Below, in pieces: positions 15,508 through 22,794 of a stretch of DNA of 64,000 nucleotides. The stretch comes from Oscillospiraceae bacterium (GTDB lineage: Bacteria; Bacillota; Clostridia; Oscillospirales; Oscillospiraceae), in assembly GCA_017935145.1 (NCBI GenBank), contig JAGBIE010000018.1, positions 1-64,000 on the forward strand, in the 5' to 3' direction. Positions within the stretch are counted from its first letter, which is position 1; each line of letters opens with the position of its first letter. The notes under the pieces were generated by a model, which saw nothing but the letters and a program-made list of their open reading frames with translations, ran no database searches and had not been told where the DNA came from. The position numbers and the translations under genes were made by a program.

Positions 15508-16779
15508 TTATTCTTCCACTTTGGTGGCTTTCTTTGCCTTTTTCTTCTTGGATGCCACCACAATCACAACTACCACAGCGGCAACCACCACAACAGCGGC
15601 GGCGGCGATGATGATGATCATGGTCATATCAGGACCGGAAGATGCGGGAGCAACCACAGTTGCGCCGGGGGTGGGCTTCACGGGCTTGGTGGGCTTCACA
15701 GGAGAACCGGGCTTGGAGGGAGTGCCAGGCTTGGCAGGGCCATCGCTGGTGGAGGGGTCTTCTTCTGCGGGGGGTTCTGCATAGTCATCGGGATTCACCA
15801 CAGGGGCGGGGATGGTGGTCTTTTCGGGAGCAGTGCCGTAGACAGTGGCAGTACCGCTGAGGGCAACATCGCCCTTGGGGGAAGTGCCAGTCCAACCGGT
15901 AACCAAAGTGCCGTAAGCATCGGCGCCAGCGGAGCCACTCTTCACAGGCAGGGGCTGACCAGTGATAGCCAGTTTGTTGCTACCGCCCATGACGCAACCT
16001 GCAGTTTCCACCGTGGGGTCGGTGACGAAAGCGGTGTTGGTGACCTTCATACGCACAATGCCACCGCCAGCGATACGGATGCCACGGTTGGCAGTACCGC
16101 CGATGATGCAATCGGCAACGGTCAGCTTGATAGAGCCGTCATCCTTGGTGTTTTCAAAGTTGATGGCGCAGAAGTGGGACTTATCATTAAGACCCCACAA
16201 TGTGCAGTTCTTAATGGTAACATCGCCACGGGAGAACTTGCTAAGCAGGAGCATGCCGTGTTCCTTATTGGTGTTGTGGAGGAACAGGTTTTCCATAATG
16301 AGGGTGGGGTTATAGTACTTGCCCTGGTCATCCATGTAAGCCTGAGAGTTAACGCCCAAGTTCATGATGGAGTTGATGCCCTCGTGAACCCAAGTGCCGT
16401 TTTTCAGGGTGAAATGGCCGTTACCCATGACATAGATGGGGCTGGTGGCGTCACCAGAGGTAACGGTGTAGCCATTGAGGTCGAGAGTGACGGGGTTTTC
16501 GGGATTCCACTCAAAGGGGAATTTCAGCGCGGACTGGCCGGTCAGCGTGGTGACGTCTTTGAGCATGGTAATCGTACCGCCGCCGGGAACTTCTGCCAAC
16601 CACTCGGAGATGGAGGGGTCGAGATTTTCATAGTAAGCGGTAATGCCAGTGGCGGTGGTAACCTTGACGGCTGCCTTCCACTTTTCGCACTCTTCGGGCT
16701 GATAAGCCGCAGAAGCAACGCAGGTGACAATGAGAAGCACTGTCACGATGGTAACAATCAGGGAGATCGCTTTTTTCAT
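15508..16779 (-). CDS. Surface parallel-beta-helix protein with C-terminal membrane anchor
   Basis: A 423-residue protein. The signal peptide (1-24) ends near AYQPEE. Residues about 50-270 have the short repeating strands of a right-handed beta-helix, with GTITMLKDVT, VTLDLNGYTV and N-rich turns, as in adhesins or polysaccharide-binding proteins. After a Pro/Lys/Gly linker (about 320-370), a very hydrophobic stretch rich in Ile, Ala and Val and a KKKKAKKATK tail form a membrane anchor, an arrangement like an LPXTG tail but without LPXTG. The start at 16779 has AAAGGAAG upstream and a promoter at 16835-16863. No catalytic triad is visible. Confidence 0.7.
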   Translation of the reverse strand: MKKAISLIVTIVTVLLIVTCVASAAYQPEECEKWKAAVKVTTATGITAYYENLDPSISEWLAEVPGGGTITMLKDVTTLTGQSALKFPFEWNPENPVTLDLNGYTVTSGDATSPIYVMGNGHFTLKNGTWVHEGINSIMNLGVNSQAYMDDQGKYYNPTLIMENLFLHNTNKEHGMLLLSKFSRGDVTIKNCTLWGLNDKSHFCAINFENTKDDGSIKLTVADCIIGGTANRGIRIAGGGIVRMKVTNTAFVTDPTVETAGCVMGGSNKLAITGQPLPVKSGSAGADAYGTLVTGWTGTSPKGDVALSGTATVYGTAPEKTTIPAPVVNPDDYAEPPAEEDPSTSDGPAKPGTPSKPGSPVKPTKPVKPTPGATVVAPASSGPDMTMIIIIAAAAVVVVAAVVVVIVVASKKKKAKKATKVEE

Positions 16780-16834
16780 AAAGGGAAACTTCCTTTCTGT
16801 GGATGAAACACGCATCCTCTTTTCTAACAAAACT

Positions 16835-16863
16835 ATTCTACCAGTAATATAGAAAAAAAGCAA
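16835..16863 (-). promoter_or_regulatory. Promoter for the beta-helix protein gene
   Basis: TTGCTT, 17 bp, TAGAAT on the minus strand, about 56 bases before the start codon. Confidence 0.65.
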
Positions 16864-16873
16864 CGGCAAAAAC

Positions 16874-16907
16874 AAAAAAGACACTGCCGAAGCAGTGTCT
16901 TTTTTTG
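16874..16907 (-). terminator. Terminator of the uracil-type permease gene
   Basis: AAAAAAGACACTGC / GCAGTGTCTTTTTT stem just past the permease stop. It has T-runs on both strands. Confidence 0.88.
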
Positions 16908-16918
16908 GATGAGAAGAA

Positions 16919-18304
16919 TTATTCTTCGGTCTTCTTCAGGTTCAGCACCACATTGGCGATGATGCCCAGAATCAGAGCGCAAGCGATGGCGGTGAGGGTC
17001 ACCTTGCCGAAGGAAACGCTCAGACCGCCGATACCGCAGATGAGGATGATAGCAGCAACGAACAGATTCTTGCTGTTGCCCAAGTCAACCTTCTGGAGCA
17101 TCTTCAGACCGGAAACAGCGATGAAGCCGTAGAGGGTGATGCAAACGCCGCCCATGACGCAGTTGGGGATGGATGCCAAGAAGGTCACGAAGGGGCCAAA
17201 GAAGGAGATAATCAAGCACAAAATGGCGGTGGTGGTGATGGTCACCACGGAAGCGTTGCGGGTGATAGCCACGCAGCCAACGCTTTCACCATAGGTGGTG
17301 TTGGGGCAGCCGCCGAAGAAAGCACCAGCGATGGAGCCAACGCCGTCACCCAACAGGGTGCAGTGCAGACCGGGGTTCTCCAGCAGGTCTTCGCCAATGA
17401 TGGAGGACAGGTTCTTGTGGTCAGCGATGTGCTCAGCGAACACAACGAAAGCCACGGGAACATAGGCCACAGCCACGGTGGCGATGAAAGCACCATCAAT
17501 TTCCTTCACGCCCTTGAGGGCTTCCAGGAAACTGAAATCGGGAATAGCGAAGATTTCCATGTTCTTGAACACGGAGAAATTGATGACCTGCAGGGCAACA
17601 TTATCGGTCACAATGCCAATGACAGTGAAGATGGAGGCCACAACATAGCCAACCAAGATACCCAGAATAAAGGGGATGAGTTTCGCCATCTTCTTGCCGT
17701 AGGTAGAGAACATAACCACAGCAAACAGAGTAGCAAGACCGCAAATCATGCAAACATAGGGGCTGGCAGCAGAAACGGAGGAGACCTCGTCAACAATTGC
17801 GCCGTCCTTGATCACCTGCGTGGTGATTTCCTTCATCACCTTGCCAACGCTCAGGTCGCCCACAGCGTTGCCAGCCAGGGAAAGGCCGATGATAGCCACA
17901 GTGGGGCCGATGACCACGGGGGGCATCAGTTTGTTGAGCCACTGCACACCAACCAGTTTGATCACCAGAGCGATGACCACATACACCAGACCTGCGCACA
18001 CAGCACCGATGATAAGACCTGCATAGCCAGCGGAGAGGGAAGCAGCGCCAGCGAAAGCAGCAAACATGGAGCCGATGAAGGCGAAGGAGGAGCCCAGGAA
18101 CACAGGGCTACGGAACTTGGTGAAGAGCTGATAGATGAGGGTGCCAACGCCAGCGCCAAAGAGAGCAGCGGACTGGCTCATACCGTGACCGATGATGGAG
18201 GGCACGGCGATGGTAGCTGCCAGAATTGCCAGCACCTGCTGGAAAGCGAACAGCAACATCTGGGGGAACTTGGGCTTGTCCTTAATGCCATAAACAAGAT
18301 TCAT
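16919..18304 (-). CDS. Nucleobase:cation symporter-2 family permease (uracil/xanthine type)
   Basis: A 461-residue membrane protein with about 14 helices, the UraA/NCS2 fold. It begins MNLVYGIKDKPKFPQMLLFAFQ, close to UraA N-termini. It has the family motifs VIGPTVAIIGLSLAGNA, PVAFVVFAEHIADHKN (the substrate-binding Glu region of helix 8) and GGCPNTTYGESVGCV (helix 10). The AEHIGDH-like motif and GECPNTTYGE-like block favour uracil over xanthine transport. The gene stands alone behind a leader with an intrinsic hairpin, suggesting pyrimidine control. I leave the symbol blank because substrate is by similarity only. Confidence 0.88.
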   Translation of the reverse strand: MNLVYGIKDKPKFPQMLLFAFQQVLAILAATIAVPSIIGHGMSQSAALFGAGVGTLIYQLFTKFRSPVFLGSSFAFIGSMFAAFAGAASLSAGYAGLIIGAVCAGLVYVVIALVIKLVGVQWLNKLMPPVVIGPTVAIIGLSLAGNAVGDLSVGKVMKEITTQVIKDGAIVDEVSSVSAASPYVCMICGLATLFAVVMFSTYGKKMAKLIPFILGILVGYVVASIFTVIGIVTDNVALQVINFSVFKNMEIFAIPDFSFLEALKGVKEIDGAFIATVAVAYVPVAFVVFAEHIADHKNLSSIIGEDLLENPGLHCTLLGDGVGSIAGAFFGGCPNTTYGESVGCVAITRNASVVTITTTAILCLIISFFGPFVTFLASIPNCVMGGVCITLYGFIAVSGLKMLQKVDLGNSKNLFVAAIILICGIGGLSVSFGKVTLTAIACALILGIIANVVLNLKKTEE

Positions 18305-18342
18305 AAGAGGGAAACTCCTTTCTTTCTCTATATTTCACCCGC

Positions 18343-18377
18343 AAAAAAGACCGTTTTTGCAATGCGAAAACGGTCTT
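18343..18377 (-). promoter_or_regulatory. Leader terminator/attenuator of the permease gene
   Basis: In the roughly 94-nt leader, AAGACCGTTTT and AAAACGGTCTT form a stem followed by TTTTTT on the minus strand, all before the start codon. An upstream ATTTCATC can pair with GGTGAAAT after the terminator, offering a possible alternative fold. The layout fits transcription attenuation; the sensor (PyrR or a ligand) is not identified. Confidence 0.6.
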
Positions 18378-18404
18378 GTTTCAGATGAAATACTTACTGG
18401 GTTT

Positions 18405-18433
18405 ATTTTAGTCCCTCCACGGCGAAAATGCAA
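18405..18433 (-). promoter_or_regulatory. Promoter for the permease leader
   Basis: TTGCAT, 17 bp, TAAAAT on the minus strand, upstream of the leader hairpin. Confidence 0.75.
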
Positions 18434-18470
18434 CAGTTTTCTTAGGAAAAGGACAAATTTTTCCAAATTT

Positions 18471-19535
18471 TTATGCCCCGCTCCCCCATTCCCGCACACG
18501 GCACACCACCGATGCCACCAAGGGAAACAGCACCAAGCCCAAAATGCCAAAGAATCTCGCCCCCACATAGGCAGAAAACAGGGTGAGTAGAGGCGGAATG
18601 CCCATATGTTTGCCCACAAGACGAGGCTCCAGCATGGTTCTTGTGGTAATGGTGACGGCATAGAGAAGCACCAAGGATAGCGCCCGCAGACGCGCCCCTT
18701 GCACAAAACACCACAGCGCCCACGGGATTAAAACTGTCCCCGCGCCCAAAACAGGCAGAAAATCCACCACCGCGGTGCAAAGTCCCAACAGCAGAGGAAA
18801 TGGCACCCGCAAAAACAAAAATCCACTGGTGGTGATGAGAAATGTCACAGCGGAGAGTTTGCTCTCCGCCATAAGCCAGCCCTTGAGCGCCCCGCGACTT
18901 TTTTGCCACAGGGTAGTAATGTGCTTGCGCCAAGGTTTGGGCAGAATGCGACTGAGCCCACGGCGCAGAGCGTCCAAGCGCCCCGCCATAAAAAAGCCCG
19001 CCACCAAGGTGGTGACAAATGCCAAAAGGAAGGATGGCACTTTTTTGGCTGTGTGGGTGAAAAAGTTTAACATGGTGGCAGGAATTTTCTCCATGATTCG
19101 CCCGATACCGCCGTAAATTCCATCAGCAGAGGAGCGGAGAAGATTACCCAAATCGTCAGGCAGAGACTGAAAAAGCCGCTCCCCCTTTTCCCGCAAGGAT
19201 GCCAAAGCGGGGCGGAGATTTTCCGCCCAATAGGGAAGATATTGCCACAGGCGGGAAAGTTCCCGCAGGAGGATTTTGCCCAAAAACCAACATCCCAAGC
19301 CCAGCACCAAATAGACCCCCAACAGCACCACAATGCCCGATGCCGTGGCGGAAAGCCCGCTTTTTTCCTTTAGGCGTTGCCCAAGGGGTTCTGTGGCAAC
19401 ACTGAGCAAAAAGGCGATGACAAAGGGAAGTACAGGTGGCAAAAGATACCTCAGCCCCAGCCAAAAGGCGATGATGCCCCCTATCACCATGGCGCCACGG
19501 CGCAGAAAATGTCCTTTTTCCGTAACTTTCCCCAT
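18471..19535 (-). CDS. ytvI: YtvI-type sporulation integral membrane protein (AI-2E/PerM family)
   Basis: A 354-residue membrane protein with seven or eight helices, in the AI-2E/PerM superfamily. It has the paired N-terminal helices, a long amphipathic section (about 95-150), then LLLGLCTAVVDFLPVLGAGTVLIPWAL and the late EPRLVGKHMGIPPLLTLFSAYVGARFFG block typical of YtvI. Family members are expressed in sporulation in Bacillus; their biochemical role is unsettled. The gene is monocistronic and divergent from the ACT-domain gene. Confidence 0.82.
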   Translation of the reverse strand: MGKVTEKGHFLRRGAMVIGGIIAFWLGLRYLLPPVLPFVIAFLLSVATEPLGQRLKEKSGLSATASGIVVLLGVYLVLGLGCWFLGKILLRELSRLWQYLPYWAENLRPALASLREKGERLFQSLPDDLGNLLRSSADGIYGGIGRIMEKIPATMLNFFTHTAKKVPSFLLAFVTTLVAGFFMAGRLDALRRGLSRILPKPWRKHITTLWQKSRGALKGWLMAESKLSAVTFLITTSGFLFLRVPFPLLLGLCTAVVDFLPVLGAGTVLIPWALWCFVQGARLRALSLVLLYAVTITTRTMLEPRLVGKHMGIPPLLTLFSAYVGARFFGILGLVLFPLVASVVCRVREWGSGA

Positions 19536-19616
19536 CCTTTACTTGCATTTTTCCAAAAAGTGTGCCACAATAAAGACAACCGCCCGCCTACCGCGGACAA
19601 ATAAGGAGGTTTTTCC

Positions 19617-20093
19617 ATGAATCAGCCTCAAAATCCCATGAAAACTGCAGAAAAACTCCCCGACCCCAAGTTCTACTTGGTGGAAGCCGCCGCCCTGCCC
19701 GAAGTGTTTTTGAAGGTGGCAGAGGTCAAGCGCATGCTTCTCACAGGGGAGGCAGAGAAGGTCAGCGATGCCGCCCGTCGGGTGGGCATCAGCCGTAGCG
19801 CCTTCTATAAATATAAGGAAAGCATCTTCCCTTTCCACAACATGATGGCGGGGCGGATTATCACTTTCCAAGTGCTTCTGCAGGATACCGCAGGTCTCCT
19901 CAGTGGGCTACTGCAGGTGTTTTCCGATGCAGGGGCGAACATTCTCACCATTAACCAGACCATTCCCACAGGCGGTGTGGCATCGGTGACCATTACAGCA
20001 GAAACCATAGAATTAGTATGCCCCTTGGATGAACTGCTCAACCGAATTTCCCACCAAAGCGGTGTGTGCAAAGCGGAGATTATGGCAGGCTAA
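19617..20093 (+). CDS. ACT domain protein, PheB/UPF0735 family
   Basis: A 158-residue protein. The N-terminal half has a helix-turn-helix-like segment (VSDAARRVGISRSAFYKYKE, about 44-63), followed by an ACT domain (about 75-150) with LLQDTAGLLSGLLQVFSDAGANIL, the usual amino-acid-binding strand-helix pattern. This matches the UPF0735/PheB family, usually linked to aromatic or threonine-pathway genes and often upstream of homoserine dehydrogenase. Here it stands alone, so it may act as an amino-acid-responsive regulator. A consensus AAGGAGG at 19602-19608 sets the start. Confidence 0.85.
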   Translation: MNQPQNPMKTAEKLPDPKFYLVEAAALPEVFLKVAEVKRMLLTGEAEKVSDAARRVGISRSAFYKYKESIFPFHNMMAGRIITFQVLLQDTAGLLSGLLQVFSDAGANILTINQTIPTGGVASVTITAETIELVCPLDELLNRISHQSGVCKAEIMAG

Positions 20094-20146
20094 GTCCCTC
20101 TTTACTATTAATATATGTCCCACAGGGCGGAGCATGAAAAAAGGTG

Positions 20147-20175
20147 TTGACAAGCTCCGCCCTTTGTGGTAAAAT
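20147..20175 (+). promoter_or_regulatory. Promoter for the infC-rpmI-rplT operon
   Basis: TTGACA, 17 bp, TAAAAT. It gives a leader of about 157 nt before the infC start. Confidence 0.85.
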
Positions 20176-20285
20176 TCCCATGCAAAAGTAAGAAGATGCG
20201 GTTTTACCTGCGTTTCACCTCCAGCCCAAAATGGCGCAAAGAGGTCGCATATTTCCCTTTTTTCCGTGAAAATGGGGCAAAAGTG

Positions 20286-20322
20286 CGCGTAGGTGTTTCG
20301 GCATCTGCGTGTTTTGTTTTTT
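20286..20322 (+). promoter_or_regulatory. infC leader intrinsic terminator (L20-type attenuator)
   Basis: CGCGTAGGTG / CATCTGCGTG form a 10-bp stem (three G-T pairs) with a TTTCGG loop, followed by TTTTGTTTTTT. The stem ends 13 bases before the infC Shine-Dalgarno. In Bacillus subtilis, L20 binds the equivalent leader and promotes premature termination. The same logic is likely here, since rplT is the third gene. The antiterminator fold was not worked out. Confidence 0.7.
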
Positions 20323-20338
20323 GTGGAGGTGTTCCGTC

Positions 20339-20857
20339 ATCAGCAAATTAAACCATCAACTCAACGAAGAAATTCGCGATAAGGAGATCCGTGTCATCGG
20401 TGAAGATGGCGCGCAACTTGGCATCATGTCCCCCGCTACGGCGCTGGAACTGGCGCTGGATAAGGACTTGGACTTGGTGAAGATCTCGCCCAATGCCGTG
20501 CCTCCCGTGTGCAAAATCATGGACTACGGCAAGTTCCGGTTCGAACAGCTGAAGAAGGAAAAAGAAGCAAAGAAAAACCAGCATGTGGTGGAAATCAAAG
20601 AGGTGCGCATGTCGCCCAACATTGACACCAACGACTTTAATGTCAAGGTGCGTTCCGCCCAAAAGTTCCTCAAAGATGGCAACCGTGTCAAGGTCACTGT
20701 CCGCTTCCGCGGTAGAGAAATGGCCCACACCTCCATCGGCGAGACCCTGCTGGTGAAATTTGGAGAGGCCTGCGCCGAACTGTCCACCGTGGAGAAGAAT
20801 CCCAAGCTGGACGGGAGAAACATGGCCATGTTCCTCTCCCCCAAATCTACAAAGTAA
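20339..20857 (+). CDS. infC: Translation initiation factor IF-3, ATC start
   Basis: A 172-residue IF-3, which dissociates ribosomal subunits and checks start-codon choice. The N-domain has NEEIRDKEIRVIGEDGAQLG, the linker is lysine-rich (QLKKEKEAKKNQ), and the C-domain has KEVRMSPNIDTNDFNVK and VTVRFRGREMAH. No ATG, GTG or TTG in frame is well placed: the ATG at 20309 falls in the leader terminator. ATC at 20339 has GGAGG nine bases upstream and gives ISKLNHQLNEEIRD, the family N-terminus. Rare AUU or AUC starts allow IF-3 to repress its own translation, as known in E. coli. Confidence 0.9.
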   Translation: MSKLNHQLNEEIRDKEIRVIGEDGAQLGIMSPATALELALDKDLDLVKISPNAVPPVCKIMDYGKFRFEQLKKEKEAKKNQHVVEIKEVRMSPNIDTNDFNVKVRSAQKFLKDGNRVKVTVRFRGREMAHTSIGETLLVKFGEACAELSTVEKNPKLDGRNMAMFLSPKSTK

Positions 20858-20887
20858 AAACCCATAATACGGAAGGAGAACAACAAA

Positions 20888-21085
20888 ATGCCTAAGTTCA
20901 AAACCCACAGTGGCTCCAAGAAAAGATTCAGCCTGACCAAGTCCGGCAAGGTCAAGAGAGCCCACGCTTTCAAGAGCCATATCCTCACCAAGAAGACCAC
21001 CAAGCGCACTCGTAACCTGCGTAAGAACGGCTATGCCGATGCTACCAACGAGGCAACTGTACGCTTGATGATTCCCTACAAATAA
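20888..21085 (+). CDS. rpmI: 50S ribosomal protein L35
   Basis: A 65-residue, very basic protein starting [21 protein letters not shown], the canonical L35 N-terminus, and containing the [13 protein letters not shown] block. It lies between infC (30-base gap) and rplT (25-base gap) in the conserved infC-rpmI-rplT order. An AAGGAGAA site precedes the ATG. No internal promoter was seen, so its expression should follow the infC leader control. Confidence 0.98.
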   Translation: MPKFKTHSGSKKRFSLTKSGKVKRAHAFKSHILTKKTTKRTRNLRKNGYADATNEATVRLMIPYK

Positions 21086-21110
21086 TCGGAAGAACAGGAG
21101 GATATAAGAA

Positions 21111-21464
21111 ATGGCAAGAGTTAAAGGCGCAATGATGACGCGCAAAAGAAGAAATAAAGTTCTGAAACTGGCTAAGTCCTACTGGGGCTCCAAGTCCACC
21201 CACTTCAAGATGGCTAAGCAGGCTGTCAAGAAGTCCGGCACCTACGCATATGTGGGTCGCAAGCTGAAGAAGCGTGACTATCGCCAGATGTGGATTGCCC
21301 GTATTTCCGCCGCAGTGGCTCCCTTCGGGCTGAACTACTCCCGTTTCATGTACGGTCTGAAGAAGGCTGGCATCGAAATGAACCGCAAGTCCCTGAGCGA
21401 AATGGCCATCCATGATGCCGCCGCATTTGCCGCTCTGGTGGACACCGCCAAAAAGGCTCTGTAA
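21111..21464 (+). CDS. rplT: 50S ribosomal protein L20
   Basis: A 117-residue ribosomal protein: [24 protein letters not shown] at the N-terminus, then the helical [19 protein letters not shown] and the C-terminal globular part [20 protein letters not shown]. In Bacillus, L20 binds its own leader RNA and lowers operon expression. The leader terminator at 20286-20322 gives it a plausible target here. It is the last gene of the operon; a strong terminator follows. Confidence 0.98.
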   Translation: MARVKGAMMTRKRRNKVLKLAKSYWGSKSTHFKMAKQAVKKSGTYAYVGRKLKKRDYRQMWIARISAAVAPFGLNYSRFMYGLKKAGIEMNRKSLSEMAIHDAAAFAALVDTAKKAL

Positions 21465-21478
21465 TTTAAAATTACATG

Positions 21479-21513
21479 AAAAAAGCACCGACCATTGGTC
21501 GGTGCTTTTTTGT
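21479..21513 (+). terminator. Terminator of the infC operon
   Basis: AAAAAAGCACCGACC / GGTCGGTGCTTTTTT with a three-base loop, 15 bases past the rplT stop. Confidence 0.92.
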
Positions 21514-21515
21514 TT

Positions 21516-21549
21516 GCGGGCGAATATGGGAATCCGCCCCCCTACGCAC
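21516..21549. repeat. Short degenerate repeat, copy 2
   Basis: GCGGGCGAATAT...CCTACGCAC, the partner of 15429-15459. It sits between two terminators in the convergent rplT/amidohydrolase gap. Confidence 0.5.
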
Positions 21550-21583
21550 AAAAAATCCCACCTCGGGAGAGGTGGGATTTTGT
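21550..21583 (-). terminator. Terminator of the amidohydrolase gene
   Basis: AAAATCCCACCTC / GAGGTGGGATTTT stem. On the minus strand it ends in TTTTTTG. Confidence 0.85.
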
Positions 21584-21589
21584 TTGTTT

Positions 21590-22621
21590 TTATTCCATGC
21601 CGAAGATGCGCATGGCGTTTTTGCAGAAGATTTTTTCCACTTCTTCCTTGCCGTAGCCCAAATTCTCGCAGGCGCGTTTGGCGGAGAGCATTTCCTCATA
21701 GATGAAGAAGGAAATTTCCTCTGCTTCGGGATAGGGAATTTCCCGCATATGCCCGTCCGAGGACACATCGCCCAGGGAATCGGCGGGGATTTCATTGATG
21801 TAGTAGCCATCTTCCACAGTACGGCGGGCCTTCATGCGGAAAATGGGGAAATCCGAGCCGTACATCAGGCGGTCAGGTCCAAAGTATTGGAGCACCTGTT
21901 CCATGACATACTGGTTGGTGTTGGCGGTAAAGTCCCACATGGTCTTTTTGGTATCCTTGAGATACTCTAGGGCATCGCCAATGTCCTCTTTGGCATAGGC
22001 GCGACCCAAATGGGCCACAATCAGTTGCAAATTGGGGTAGTTATCCTCAATTTCTTTCAGCTGGACATAGTTCACAGGGTCAGCAAGGCGCTTGGGACGG
22101 GCGATATGTAACTGCACCACCCAGCCGTGCTTATCTGCCAGCGCCAACTGACGAGGGGGCAAAAAGTCATAGATACGAATCTCATTGGCGGGGATATAAG
22201 CGGGAGAGAACTCCAAATAGACCTTGAGACCCTTGAAGCAGGGGTGGGCGGCAATATGCGCTTCGATGCTCTCATCGCTTTCACCCGGATGGGTGAGATA
22301 CAGGGCGGGACAGCCCAGTTTTTCCGCCCATTGGGCAACATAGTTGTTGTTCTCTTCCAAATCGATATAATTCATGGGCTGACCGTAGAGAACGGAAATG
22401 ACCTTTTTATCGGGGAAGAGGGTGGCGTTGGTTTCGAGCAAATCCTCCATGGAGTTTTCCTCTGCCACCATATCGGGCCAAGAGAAAGAATGCTCCGCGC
22501 CCTCAATTTCATGGGATTTGAGCCAAATGTGGGTATGGCAGTCCACAAAAGTATCGGGCAAAAAGTCCCGCAGTTCTTCATAGACCTTTTTATCTTGTTC
22601 GGTTACGCTCAGCAGAGCCAT
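21590..22621 (-). CDS. Amidohydrolase-family TIM-barrel metal hydrolase
   Basis: A 343-residue protein of the amidohydrolase_2 type (COG2159-like). Metal and catalytic residues lie in order: FVDCHTHIW (HxH, about 25-33), VVQLHIARP, LQLIVAHLGRAY and LMYGSDFPIF with the catalytic Asp. The family includes lactonases, decarboxylases and amide hydrolases. The gene is divergent from the sugar kinase operon across a 173-base region with promoters both ways, so a role as a lactone- or ester-opening enzyme in the same pathway is a reasonable inference, not shown by the sequence. Confidence 0.8.
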   Translation of the reverse strand: MALLSVTEQDKKVYEELRDFLPDTFVDCHTHIWLKSHEIEGAEHSFSWPDMVAEENSMEDLLETNATLFPDKKVISVLYGQPMNYIDLEENNNYVAQWAEKLGCPALYLTHPGESDESIEAHIAAHPCFKGLKVYLEFSPAYIPANEIRIYDFLPPRQLALADKHGWVVQLHIARPKRLADPVNYVQLKEIEDNYPNLQLIVAHLGRAYAKEDIGDALEYLKDTKKTMWDFTANTNQYVMEQVLQYFGPDRLMYGSDFPIFRMKARRTVEDGYYINEIPADSLGDVSSDGHMREIPYPEAEEISFFIYEEMLSAKRACENLGYGKEEVEKIFCKNAMRIFGME

Positions 22622-22669
22622 AAAAACACCTCATTTTCGGGGCAAATCACCCCGCGATTTCTTGCTTAT

Positions 22670-22698
22670 AGGATAAAACTTTTTTCTTTTTCTGTCAA
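22670..22698 (-). promoter_or_regulatory. Promoter for the amidohydrolase gene
   Basis: TTGACA, 17 bp, TATCCT on the minus strand, about 50 bases before the start. Confidence 0.65.
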
Positions 22699-22732
22699 GG
22701 GCGGAGCGCGGGTCAAAAATTGCCCATTTTGC

Positions 22733-22761
22733 TTGACTATTTGGGCATTTTGGAGTAAATT
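22733..22761 (+). promoter_or_regulatory. Promoter for the epimerase-kinase-isomerase-YjbQ operon
   Basis: TTGACT, 17 bp, TAAATT on the plus strand. GGGAGG follows at 22781-22786 before the ATG at 22795. Confidence 0.7.
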
Positions 22762-22794
22762 TATGGTGAGAAAAAATGTCGGGAGGTTGGCGAT

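Noticed and set aside
20309..20311. ATG as infC start
   Set aside because: It lies inside the leader terminator stem, upstream of the Shine-Dalgarno, and would add ten non-family residues.
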